A stretch of DNA of 64,000 nucleotides from Pontederia crassipes (Eukaryota; Streptophyta; Magnoliopsida; Commelinales; Pontederiaceae): NCBI GenBank assembly GCA_030549335.1, contig CM060195.1:28896874-28960873 (forward strand). The letters run 5' to 3'. The position numbers and the translations under genes were made by a program. The notes under the pieces are model-generated. The model was not told where the DNA came from. It worked only from the letters and a program-made list of their open reading frames with translations, and ran no database searches. This document shows positions 46,936 to 58,433 of the stretch, one piece after another (position 1 is the stretch's first letter; each line of letters begins with the position of its first letter).

Positions 46936-48225
46936 TTAACGAGGAAAGTCTAAGGATGACATAATATATTTTTCCATGCTATAGTTTTTTGGTGAATCTT
47001 CACTACTTCGATGTTTTATGCCACTAGTAGGAGATAGATCATGTGAAGTATTTCTTGAACCTGTCAGCATATATTCACCTTCTTTGTTTTGCTTCGTGCT
47101 TCTTTCCAAAGCTCGCAGTCTATATTCCACTTCTTTCATTGTAGGTCTTGCATTACTTTCAAAACTTAGGCACATACAAGCAAGTTTGGCAACCTCGTCA
47201 AGATCTTCTTTTGTTCCTTCCACTCGGACTCGTGCCTCGATGAGATCAAAATGTTGATTATTATTTGTCGCACGTAAAAATCTTACAGAGAGATTCCTTT
47301 CTTCCTCATCATTAGAAATTGAAATGGGTTTCTTACCAGTTAAAAGTTCTAAACGCCAAAGCTATAGACATCACTCTTCTCAGTTAATTGACCTGAATAA
47401 TAGTACTGAGGATCAAGGTAGCCATAAGTGCCTTGCACAACTGTGACGACATGTGTTTCATCAATTGGTATTGATCTTGAGGCTCCAAAATATGATACTT
47501 TGGTTGTCAAGTTGTCATCTAAAAGTATATTTGATGACTTCACATCTCTACGAAAAATAGATATGAAAGCGGAAGAATGCAAATAACTAAGTGCTCCAGC
47601 AGCTTCTCTAGCAATTCGCAAACGATCCTCCCATGATAAAGATTCATTTGCTTCTCTCACATGAAGATGATCATGGAGTGTTCCATTTGAGATGAATTCG
47701 TAGACTAATAAGGGAACTTCAGTTTCCAAGCAACACCCAAAGAGTGTTACAATATTCCTATGATTAATCCGAGATAAAATAGCAACCTCATTTATGAATT
47801 GATCAATCTCACCTTTTACTTCAATTTTGGACTTTTTTATTGCCACTACTCGTTGATCCATCAAGATCCCTTTGTACACTGTTCCATGACCGCCACGTCC
47901 AAGAATTCGGGTGGAATCAAAATTGTTGGTTGCTTTCTCCATCTCTTCTAGAGAGAATATCTTTGTTCTTTCAGCAATATCTTCATTGGATGAAATTAGT
48001 TGGTGTAGTAGTAAACCATGATTTTGATGGAAGTGTCTTTCCTTCATCTTTTTATCTTTTCTCTCTTTCCATGCTTTCCTAACAAAGATAATCAGTAAAG
48101 TGAAGAATACAAGGCCCAGGCCAATACTCACGCCCAAAATCAACCCTACATAACATTAAAAGTTCAGGATGAGAAACACATTAACAATATCACCATCAAG
48201 ACTCAAGGATATACCCGTTAAATAC

Positions 48226-48261
48226 CTAAAGTGAGCTTGGAGCATATACCAAACTTACAAC
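48226..48261 (-). other. 36-nt micro-exon of the second WAKL copy
   Basis: It is flanked by an AG acceptor (gaatgcag) and a GT donor (gtattt) and keeps phase 1. It encodes roughly CKFGICSKLTL after a shared glycine codon. It aligns with the 42-nt exon of the intact copy (CSKL.LG in both) and is two codons shorter. Confidence 0.7.
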
Positions 48262-49260
48262 CTGCATTCACCAAAACATATTAGTAAAAAACTAATGGAT
48301 TAAATGACATAAAAAAGGACAATACTGAAAAAATGTAAATAAACGATTAGGAGGAGATTTGTCAAAAGCTAATTGATTACAACTTCTAGTCATAACATTA
48401 TACGAGATATTAGACAATATATTAAAACGAACAGCTTCTGATATTTATATGTTATTGGCTAAAGGTATTTAATGACAATCTATGGTATAACATTTTTATT
48501 ATTTGGCTTTTATTCTATATCACAAAAGAAACTTAAGGTATCTTGCATTTAAATGGAAATGGAATGACTTCTATATGGACTGAGGGTGTACTGGTGATGA
48601 TTATTTTGTTTTATTATAGCAAATGCATGTGCTCAACCACAAGATACATGTACGAAACTTCTTACTGTACACTAATATACGTCTCATAGTTTTCCCTCAT
48701 TCTTGAAAAGTCAACAATGTCTATGTTAAGCATTTTATAATTAGATATTTCCCTCAGCCTCCCCTAACTTATAACTTTTGTCCAAGGTCATCTCTAAATT
48801 TGAATATGAATCACTTACCTTCCTAAACTTTTCAAACTTATAATTTTTTTTTTCAATGTCATTTCTAAATTTGAATATGAATCACTTATCTTCCCAAACG
48901 TTTCGAGCTTATAATTTTTTTCAATGTCATTTCTAAATTTTAAATTTTCTATATATTTTTTTGGTTGAAATTGTTATTTCATGCTTAAACAAAATGAAAT
49001 GGAATATGACTGATATATACAATTAAATTAAAATAGTATGGACTATAAGATGAAAAAAATGGAACCACAATAAAAGTATGTAATCATGAAATATGCTTTC
49101 ATGATGGAGATTTCTTTTTCATAAATACTTCTTTCACGCCATTAAAATTTGCAATAAAAAATATATTTGACAAAGTAGAAATGTATGGTATGAAAGAGAG
49201 GAATCTTATGTAAATAAGTGGACAAGATTAAGACAAAACATTTTTTTTCATGGCTATATA

Positions 49261-50075
49261 CACTACAAGAAAATAACCAATTTCTGACAGTTCGTTTTCG
49301 ACAGGTGTAAATCCGTCTAAAGTACCGACGGATTTTTCGACGAATCGAAATATCCGTTGTAATTATGGTCAGATAACTTTTCGACAGTTATAGCCATCTC
49401 AACTTACGACAGTTTAAAATTCGTCAAAACTTTTCATCGCAATTATCGATGCTCGTAATCGTCGAAGATAATAAAAGCGGATGATCAGTTTCCATGATGG
49501 TTTTTCGACGGTTCTGACCCTCAAAAATTTCGACGATTCCCGTATCCGTCGAAACTTTCAGCGGTCATAGTCGTCGAAATATGTTAACATTAATAGGTTA
49601 TCTATATTTTACTTTCGACGATTATTGCCGTCGAAAGTTACAACTGTTTGAGAAACCGTCGAACTTTTAGCGGTCAGAACCGTCAGAATTTGAACTCATT
49701 TTAATTATAATTTAAATGTTTTCGACAGTTTTGACCGTCGACACGGAAGATTTATAATTTATATATTTCTATTTCACTTGATATATAATATTATATTTTC
49801 CGATGGTAAAAATTGTCAAAAGTTTCGACGATTCATTCAGCGGTTTGGGCCGTCTAAATTTAAATTAATATTTTATATTATTTACCTATATTTCGACGAT
49901 TTTGACTGTCAGAAATGGACTATATAGATATCCGACTCCTCTGTCACTATTTCGACATTTAATTTGTGTCGATTTTTTTTAAATTATTTCGATGGTCAGA
50001 ACCGTTGATAATCATCAACGTTAAACTGTCCAAACTTATAGACGATTTTAACCATCAAAAGTTAACGACGGTTTA
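49261..50075 (+). mobile_element. Truncated CACTA element in the large WAKL intron
   Basis: It starts CACTACAAGAAAATAACC and holds many GACGGTT/CCGTCGAAA-type subterminal repeats up to about 50075. The opposite terminus (TTCTTGTAGTG) was not found, so the right end is deleted. It lies in intron 1 of the disabled WAKL copy, which is 2538 nt against 381 nt in the intact copy. This element explains about a third of the size difference. Confidence 0.7.
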
Positions 50076-51740
50076 AGAATGTCATATTGATGAAGACGGA
50101 CATGATGGGGTGGATAAACAAAATGATAGGAAACTCAATAAAAATGATAACAAGCGTGCTACAAACATATTTGGTAGGGATATAAAAAATAATTATGCTT
50201 CTTATTTATATTTTACCCTTCTTATTGAAAGAATAAATAAAATGCGTCCCTTCTCCCCTCTCCTCTGCGTGTGATGAAGGAGGCGACCGGCCCATGGCTA
50301 GTCAATGGGACGATTTTTAGCATGCAACCTTTTAAATACTAAAAGATAACGCATTAACACACATATTTTTATTATTACGTGAGGATGATAATTTAGTATT
50401 TTTATAAATAAAAAAATAATAGAAAAGTTACATCAGAAAGAAGCAAGGAAATGAAACATACATAGTCTAAGGAAAATTCGTATTTTAAGATTAGATGTGA
50501 AAAATTAAAAAAAATTTAAAAAATAATGTAAAATATTAAAATGAAAGGAGACAGGAAGGTACCCTTAACAAATGAATATTTTGCATGCACAGGAAATATA
50601 TGGTTACACTTGAATTTCTATGTTCTAAATTAAAATAATGGAGAACGTCACGGAAGACAAAATAGGAAGAGATCGGGGGAGAAAACACGAATACTTTTGG
50701 AAACAGGTGTACACATTACAATTTATACTTTTATGGGATATAAATTGAATATTGAATGTAAACTCGACGGGAGGAAAGAATGGATGATTATTAAATTACC
50801 TCTGTGGCATCCATGGGGTATGTATGGATTTCCGAAATCATATGTGCAGTAGCAAGTATAGCCGAGTCCTGGGGTCGCCCCGTTGTAGCAAACGCTGCCA
50901 TCACTTATGCACGCGTAGTTGGACTTGTTCTTCTTCGCGCTCTCGCAATTACCCACGTCTGGGATATAATATTCCAGCAGGGTGTTTTGGGTACCATCAT
51001 TTAGACTTCCAGTGCCGTAGAGATATTGTTTCATGAACACATCATAATAATCAATAGAAACCATAACTTTGATAGCAGTGGAATTTGTTGTCGACCGCTG
51101 TACGACTGATGTTTCATTTGCAACTACGATTTGAATCGTATAGGATTTGACGCTCCAGAGGAATGCGATCTGGCAACAGCCAACGCCATCACAGAGCCCG
51201 TCCGTCATCTCCTCGTCGGCAGAGCATGTCGTCGTGCACGCTCCCATGGTCTGGTTCGTGGCACCGTCGATCAAGCTCGCTCTGGCGCCACATCCCACCA
51301 CGGTGACACGGTTGTCTTCTGACATCGCGTAAGCCCCACCGGACGTCCAATGTATCTCTTCCGACAACGTACCATCTTTGTCTAGTTTGAAAACTTGTGA
51401 CGGTGCATTAATGTTTATAGACATGTAGGGAAATTCAGCAAAAGTGACCTGTGAGATGCCAGTGCCATTGCCCAAGAACAGCATCGGAGGTTGGGTGGAG
51501 GTGTTGCAGAAGAGGTCGAAGCCTGGTCGGAAGCAGCCGTCCTTGAGGCCGAAGGGGTACGTGACTGAGATGTTACCACAGCTCTCTGTGCAGTCATCAG
51601 GGAGGAGGGGTAACGTTGTTGCTGTTGAGGTGAGAACTGATCCCACAGAAGCTAATGCTAGCAGTAAGAGGAGCACCCAGATGTCCATTTGGGGTTAGAG
51701 ACTTTGGAGGGCGTTGGAGAGTAGAGCTGGCTTTTGTTTA

Positions 51741-51750
51741 ATATATATAG
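51741..51750 (-). promoter_or_regulatory. TATA box of the second WAKL copy
   Basis: On the minus strand CTATATATATTAAAC lies about 55-65 bases before the ATG at 51688, the only good TATA box nearby. This implies a short leader of about 25-35 bases. The promoter core may still be usable although the kinase part is broken. Confidence 0.5.
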
Positions 51751-51759
51751 GTGTGACAG

Positions 51760-52850
51760 CCATGACATCGTTATACTACGTGGTGATTAATGAAGAGGAG
51801 GAAAATTCTTCGCTTCTGAGTTCTTAGTCAGAGTGGAAATCTACTCGATCGTTATTCCAATTAGCGTCCATTCAAAAAATTGTTATGATTAAAAGTATAT
51901 GCATATTACACACACATATATATATATATAATATGTGAACAGTTTTATATGACCAGAATGCTAACCCATAGATCTAGTAGACCTGAGGACCTGAATTGTT
52001 TATTATATTTGTTTATGATAGTTTTTTTATACACTTCATTTAATTATAAACCATATGTGTCCCCCAGATGAAACGGTTCCTTCTCTCTTTAAATATTAAA
52101 AGAGATAAGAGAAAGATAATTTAGTCATTTAATAAATAAAAAAATTAAAATTAACAAAAAAGTTAACAAAACTTGATAAATAGATTAAAATAAAAATCGC
52201 AAAATAATTTAAGGAGACACTACGGTAAGTTCGTAAATTAGGGTTAAATGCGAAAAATCGTGATAGTTTATGTGAGGTCTAAGGAAATAATAATGTACCT
52301 CAAGAGCACATCTTACTCTTGAGGGATGTTGAGTGCATCTCAGCCGTTGATCCACTCATCAACAGATCCACTGATCAAATCAAACGCTGAGATGTGATCA
52401 ACATTCGTTGCGTTAATCTCATAATGCTTTTCATACATTATTTCTCAACATGTTTACTTTTTCATATTTTGTAAAATTTGTATAAAAGCTATTAAAAATA
52501 ATATGATTATATAAATAAGTACATCAATTAGAATATGCATTATGACTTTGGATAAATATATTCTATTGTGCAAAAAAAAAATCTGAAAGTGTTGTGGGAT
52601 AAAGTCTTATACTGGTATTTGTAATTACTCTAGACATTTTTTAATTTATTAAAAATTTGGCTTAATTGATTTTGTTGTGAGGGAACTCCTGCAATCGTTC
52701 TTCGAAAACTTACACCGTTAATTACAAGGTTTGTAATCTTGTGATTACATTCATCTATTTATAATATCGATTGATTGGTTCATTATAATCTTAAGGTTGA
52801 TATTCCGCTACTAGGAATTTTGTTTGATCTCATTTCTTTAATTATCATCT
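51760..52850. other. Upstream DNA of the second WAKL copy, no gene
   Basis: This is AT-rich sequence with a short CA/TA microsatellite at about 51910-51932. At about 52315-52400 there is an imperfect palindrome (GCATCTCAGCCGTTGATCCACT and AACGCTGAGATGTGATCAAC). No coding region was recognised. Confidence 0.5.
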
Positions 52851-52904
52851 ATTGTTCCGATCACTTAAAGCATTTTCTTTAGCATCATATCAGGGTCAGC
52901 GCCT

Positions 52905-53330
52905 CTCTTTTTTTGCTCGCAGACAAGGAGGTACAAGCAAGAAGATGCCTTTTGCTCCCATGTCTTCCATAGTGGTAGGGAAGGGAACAGTCACCGAAGA
53001 GTGTCAGGAGGGGAGAGGGGAAAGGGGGCACCGCACCCTTACTCCGGCTTTAACGAGGGGTGGTCGCTCTTTTTTATTATTTTACCTGATTATGAGGTGA
53101 AAAGTAGATTTATATTTTCTTATTTGTTACTACGTGACATAGATGAGTGAGAAGCCAGTTATGTGGCAGCCACATAACCAAGAAAATCGAGAATCCCACT
53201 ATTAGCGGTCAAGAGGACGACACATGTAAGAAAACTAAAGTTCAAGGACAATCCAATTAACAATTGAAGTTGAGGGACCGTTGAGATATTGACTCAAAGT
53301 TGAGGGACAATCCATATAATTTACTGCTAT
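52905..53330. mobile_element. GC-rich island with MULE-like right end (copy A)
   Basis: A GC-rich block (52905-53080) is followed by GATGAGTGAGAAGCCAG and by ACACATGTAAGAAAACTAAAG...CAATTGAAGTTGAGGGACC. The same series of strings occurs in copy B (54508-57865) once the younger insertions there are removed. Ends of the type AAGTTGAGGGACCATTT are common on Mutator-like and fold-back elements, but I could not define the left terminus. Confidence 0.4.
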
Positions 53331-53739
53331 ATTGATAATTAGCTAGGCCCTAGAAGCTAGAATTTCTGGTGGAAGAAGAGACCTAACTTAACCTACAAGT
53401 AAGGCAACTAGTTTTCAAAATAATTAAATTAATTTTCTCTTACAAATCTCGACAGAATTTCCTTGTAAAATTAATTCCAAAAATTCTAAATAAATATGGT
53501 TAAACCATTATTTAGTTGGTCCGAATTATATTGAATCTTCATGCAGTTCCAATTTGTAACTCGTTGAGAATTTGGATTTGATGCAACTTGATCTTGTAAT
53601 TTGATCAATTGTAAACGCAGATATCCTTGATTATCTTGAATTTTCGTATGTCTAAAATTCACAACATTATCTTGATCATCCAACTTTACTAGAAGATTCT
53701 TCTATCATCGGTTGAAATTGTAAGCATTCCCTAGTTCAT

Positions 53740-54524
53740 TTAAGCCTCCCTTCCGTGAGTTCGCTGACGAGCTTGCAGAGGGAGGTTGGCGCCCCCTTTC
53801 TTTCTCTGTGCATTGGTGAGCCCAAATAATGGGAGCATTGGCCACGTTGTGCGATCTCACAAGGGGTTGACACCTCCCTTTGCGTGCTCATCGTCAGCAA
53901 GAGAGATGTGGTTGAGCACTGGGCGGGCCATGCGCACCCATGGGATCAACGAGGACACAGTGGCGGCCCATGCCGACCCTGACGCTGATAATCCCTTGGG
54001 CTGCGATGGCACCTCCACAAGAACTGTAGTAAGGAGTTCTTCTGGTGGAAGTCCTTCAAGGACGGCAATTGCAGCTCTGACGACGAGGACACTAATGACA
54101 ACTACTTTGCCTCGCCGCATAGATCCGATGATGACACAAACACTACAACACCAACTCACGCCGCCTGAGCCTCGACCCCATTTTTCTTCTTTGCTCACCG
54201 ACGAGCGCAAAAAAGGGGGCAGTCGACCCCTTCGTGCGATCGGTCCCACTTTTTGAGCTCACCATCGTGCAAAGAAAAAGGGGGAGCTCGTGAACTTGCT
54301 GGTGAGCTTGTGGAGGGGACTGATGTCCTCGTGGAAGGGTCAAGAAAGAGGACTTGACGCGTCACTTGCACAGAGGCGGGGAAGGCCACGACCGCTGCCT
54401 TGCTCTTTCTCTCTCTCCCTCCCACCCCCCCTTACGACGTGTGGCCGATGATGAGTGAGAATGAGGTGGATGAGTGAAAATGAGGGTTATATTTTTTTTC
54501 TTTCCTCGTGACGTGGATGAGTGA
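53740..54524. other. GC-rich island, possible captured gene fragment (copy B)
   Basis: The block 53786-54256 is open on the plus strand (156 codons) and also on the minus strand. In another plus frame it reads LHKNCSKEFFWWKSFKDGNC near 54005-54070 and then an acidic SDDEDTNDNY. That stretch looks like true protein sequence but matches no family I recognise. The block sits before end sequences shared with copy A, as expected for a transposon carrying a gene piece. No firm coding call is possible. Confidence 0.3.
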
Positions 54525-56361
54525 TGATGCGGACTTAGAAACACTAGCAAGCGCACTAATCGTTCAAGTAACAAAATGATGATTATAAAGTATTATTCCC
54601 ACGAGGACAAAAATAATTAATAACTTCTCTTACTTATAAATTGATAAGAAATAATAGCTCTGTGTTTTGTAAAAATAAGAATAGTAAATAAAATAAATAT
54701 AGAGTTATGATCAATGGGGTTTAAAAGTATAGAATTGATGAATAAGATTTATCTTAATTAATACCACTACTCATGTATGAATTCTAGACAAAAGATGATG
54801 AATTAATAAAGTAAACTTCCCAAATTGATTTAATCAATATTTCAGGCTTTAAATCCTATTTTGAAGTCAACAAAAGAAATTAACCCTCTCAATTTTTAAT
54901 ATAATTGATTAGATCTCAAAATGCACTCAACTGAAATATAAAGTTAAGGGCTTTCTCAAGTCACCTTAACAACACAATTCGGTCTCTTGCGATTTTTCCA
55001 AGAGTGGAATATAAGAGAAAAATCAGAGAAAAACTCTAAAGAATCTAAAAACTTCTTTTCATATAATAAAAAGATTCAAAGGAATAAATCTCAGGCAACA
55101 ATTAATAAAATCATCAAACAATGCTATTGATCCATCAACTAATCGTACGAAGAATTCATAAAGAATATAATTCAATTAAGAAAATCCTAAGGAATTACTC
55201 TAATAAACCAGAGTACATCAATCTAAATAATATTTCAGGAAAATGATAGAGAACAAGAAGAACTACTCCTATTTTTACCGTCCTCTCTCGAGTTTCCGGT
55301 AGAACTTCATTGTAGCCTCTGGATCTCCTTCACCAAGCCTTCAACCTATGATTTTGAACATATGATTTTTGCCCTCCAAAGATGCTTTTCCAAGTCCTCT
55401 GCTGCCTCTTTTTTTAGTTTTTCTCATCCCCCAAGAAAAGAAACCGAAAATATATCCAAAAAGTGGATAAAAATTGCTTTAAAACGGCCTAACCGACTGC
55501 CGTCACGGCCTAACCGACTGACTGAAGTCACCTTAACAACACAATTCGGTCTCTTGCGATTTTGCAAGAGTGGAATATAAGAGAAAAATCAGAGAAAAAC
55601 TCTAAAGAATCTAAAAACTTCTTTTCATATAATAAAAAGATTCAAAGGAATAAATCTCATGCAACAATTAATAAAATCATCAAACAATGCTATTGATCCA
55701 TCAACTAATCGTACGAAGAATTCATAAAGAATATAATTCAATTAAGAAAATCCTAAGGAATTACTCTAATAAACCAGAGTACATCAATCTAAATAATATT
55801 TCAGGAAAATGATAGAGAACAAGAAGAACTACTCCTATTTTTACCGTCCTCTCTCGAGTTTCCGGTAGAACTTCATTGTAGCCTCTGGATCTCCTTCACC
55901 AAGCCTTCAACCTATGATTTTGAACATATGATTTTTGCCCTCCAAAGATGCTTTTCCAAGTCCTCTGCTGCCTCTTTTTTTAGTTTTTCTCATCCCCCAA
56001 GAAAAGAAACCGAAAATATATCCAAAAAGTGGATAAAAATTGCTTTAAAACGGCCTAACCGACTGCCGTCACGGCCGTGACAGCCGTGACAGTAACAACC
56101 AATATTTTTTACTGCTGTTCTGTCACGGCCATGACAAGAACTGTCACGGCCGTGACAGTCTTCTGAGCTATTTTAGATCTTTTCTTGCTTTAATTTCGAC
56201 GTTTTCTCATATCCTACCATGAATAATTTCCAGACTTAGGTATAAATCAATTCTAAAGAAAATTATATGAAAATCAATCAAAACTCATCTTTTCTAAACA
56301 TAAGAACATTCTAAAATGTTAATCAAATGGACTAAACTAATGCATGATTTTCCGTGCATCA
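54525..56361 (-). mobile_element. Solo LTR, TGATGC...GCATCA family, palindrome-rich
   Basis: It begins TGATGCGGACTTAG and ends TTTTCCGTGCATCA, flanked by AGTGA (54520-54524 and 56362-56366). It contains a direct duplication of 567 bp (about 54956-55522 and 55523-56089), with only a few differences between copies. Near its right end are perfect palindromes GTCACGGCCGTGAC (56068-56081 and 56143-56156). It is the less decayed relative of 11740-13287. A partial copy (58434-59440 or so) arose by the large tandem duplication. Confidence 0.9.
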
Positions 56362-58433
56362 AGTGAGAAGCAGGTTATATGACAGTAACATAGGCAAGGA
56401 AACTAAGAAATCCAATATCAATGGCAAGGTTATTAAAAATGGACTTGACCGGCCGGTTCAACCACGAACTAGCGACTAGTCCGGTCTGAATTGAATGAAA
56501 ATTTGGAAATGAAGTTGAACAGGACAATAACTAGTTCAACCGGTAAAACTTGGCCTAACCACTAAACTAGGATAATCTGATTTAGAATTTAAAGTGAAAA
56601 AAATTAGAAAATAAAAGTTAAAATAGGAAATAAAAAGGTAGAAAGAAAAGTCAAAAAAGAGAAAGAGTTTGAATTAAGAATTGGTTAGAATTAAAAAGGA
56701 AATAAATGTGAAAAAATAATTGGAGAGATGAATTCATGGCAATAAAAAGGAAATAATAATAACTTTTGAAATGAAAATTAATATTCTTTCCTTTTTATGA
56801 GTAGGGAGAGAGGAAATAGTCACAAAACTAATAACCTAAAGTCTTTTATATGAATATATATATTTTAATATATCTAAGGAGAGAGGAATTAATGGAAATA
56901 GAAAATAAAATTATTAAACTGAAAGTAAAGAAAAAAATAAACATGAAAGTGATATATGTTAAAATAAAAATACTATTGAACAATAAAATAAAAGAATTAA
57001 TATAATAATGCAAACTGTTTTTTTATGAATATTAAAATTTATTTGTTATATTTTATTATGAATTATAAGTTAGGACTATCTTTTTATACGTTATATAATA
57101 TTGATTATGTATATATCTATAAAGTTATTACAAATAATATTAATTTAATAAAATCGGGTTGAATCTTATGGACCCAATTGATCATCCGGTCCATTGGGCA
57201 GTCCGAGTATTATAACATTGATCAGCGACCACGACGGATAGGCATGAGCAAAATCAAGTTCGGGTCCGAGTCCTCTATGACCCAGTCTCGACCTGATTTT
57301 TGCTTAGACCCAGTACCGATACCGGTTCTGATTGGTATCGGGACTGGGTTTAGACTCGGTAAATCAAGAATTTAATCGGGTCAGAATAGTTACTAAAATA
57401 TTAAAAATTATAAAAAATTATACAATTAATAAAACCAAATCACAATTTGATTAAACAAACATAAAATTATCAAACAAAATTATTTTTGAACATTTCAAAA
57501 TGAAGAAATGATCATCAAATTAATAAATAATTAGAATTAGTATCATAATTATGATTTTATTATTATTATTATTATAACTGAGTCGGGCCAAAGTTTCCAT
57601 ACATTGGATCTCGCCCCAACTCGGAATCCATATTTTTTACCTGGTCCCGACCTAGTTTATAACTGGACTGAGAATATTTTCCTGATAACCAAGTCGGTGC
57701 GAGCCGGGTTGACCGGGTCGACCCGGCCCATGCTCAGCCTTAAAGATGGATGACAAATTGAAATTGGAGGAAGAAAATCAAAGTTTGATAAATTTAGTTA
57801 CAAATTGAAGTTGGAGGACCTACTAATTATCGCACCCTAAGTTGAGAGATGATGTATGTATTTTCCCAGGCAAGATTAAATATATGTAATGTTTGAAAAT
57901 TAGTTCGGTTCAACTAGTCTGAACACGAACCGACTGCAATTCCGGTCGGTGTTAATAATAAAATTGGAAACCATAAAAAATCCATTCAATTCAAGAAAAA
58001 TGGGCTGAAGTAGTAAATCGTGTTCCACCCAGTTTTTTATTTTTTTAAAAAAAATAAGATATATGGAAAGATTTTATTAAAATATATGAACCAATTTTTA
58101 AAACATTAGGCTGGTTCAACCAATTAACATCCTGTTCAACAAAGATATCAACCTTCTATATATATATATATTAGAAATTTCTTTCCAATTTCTTTCCAAA
58201 TGGAAAGATTCTATTAGAAGATAAGAAGTCATGAACCCGTTGGAGGGAGGAAAAGAGATAGAATTTAAAATTTAAAATAAGAAAACAAAAGGAAAGAGGT
58301 TAGTTGGACGAAAACAATAAAAATGAAACATATTATTAAGAGAATAATAACATAATAAATAATTAAAGATGGAATGAGAATAAAATATAAGTATGATTTT
58401 ATCTTGAAAATAAATTTTGGACTATTACATTAG
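54888..58433. repeat. Large tandem duplication, unit 1
   Basis: Unit 1 holds most of the solo LTR plus about 2.07 kb of flank. It matches unit 2 (58434-61434) from CAATTTTTAAT to GGACTATTACATTAG, with scattered substitutions and small indels. It is about 545 bp longer, mostly because of the internal 567-bp LTR duplication. Confidence 0.88.
57239..57741. mobile_element. hAT-like MITE, copy in unit 1
   Basis: It starts TAGGCATGAGCAAAATCAAG and ends with CGACCCGGCCCATGCTCAGCC, imperfect inverted ends (GGC.TGAGCA) followed by GGGTC/GACCC-rich arms. Plant hAT-type MITEs often have AGGCTGAGCA-like ends. It has no coding capacity, and the 8-bp target duplication is not clear. Confidence 0.5.

Larger units (their letters stand above)
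46936..51688 (-). pseudogene. WAKL receptor kinase paralogue, disabled
   Basis: The exon plan equals the intact WAKL gene: exon 1 51688-50800 (889 nt, as in the other copy), micro-exon 48261-48226, exon 3 48145-46936, all with GT-AG and phase 1 junctions. Exon 1 is open and encodes a signal peptide, a wall-binding cysteine domain (GCFRPGFDLFC) and the block YTCYCTYDFGNPYIPHGC. The kinase keeps [11 protein letters not shown] and VAIKK, but HRD reads RRD (codon 47552-47550) and DFG reads YFG (codon 47492-47490). After SFGV an apparent 7-base deletion gives a TAG (47351-47349). The normal sequence continues in a shifted frame (LELLTG onwards) to the stop at 46936. A truncated product with signal peptide, ectodomain, membrane helix and partial kinase is still encoded. 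Confidence 0.85.

Noticed and set aside
55362..55580. 72-codon plus-strand frame
   Set aside because: It lies within the duplicated block of a solo LTR and crosses the duplication junction.
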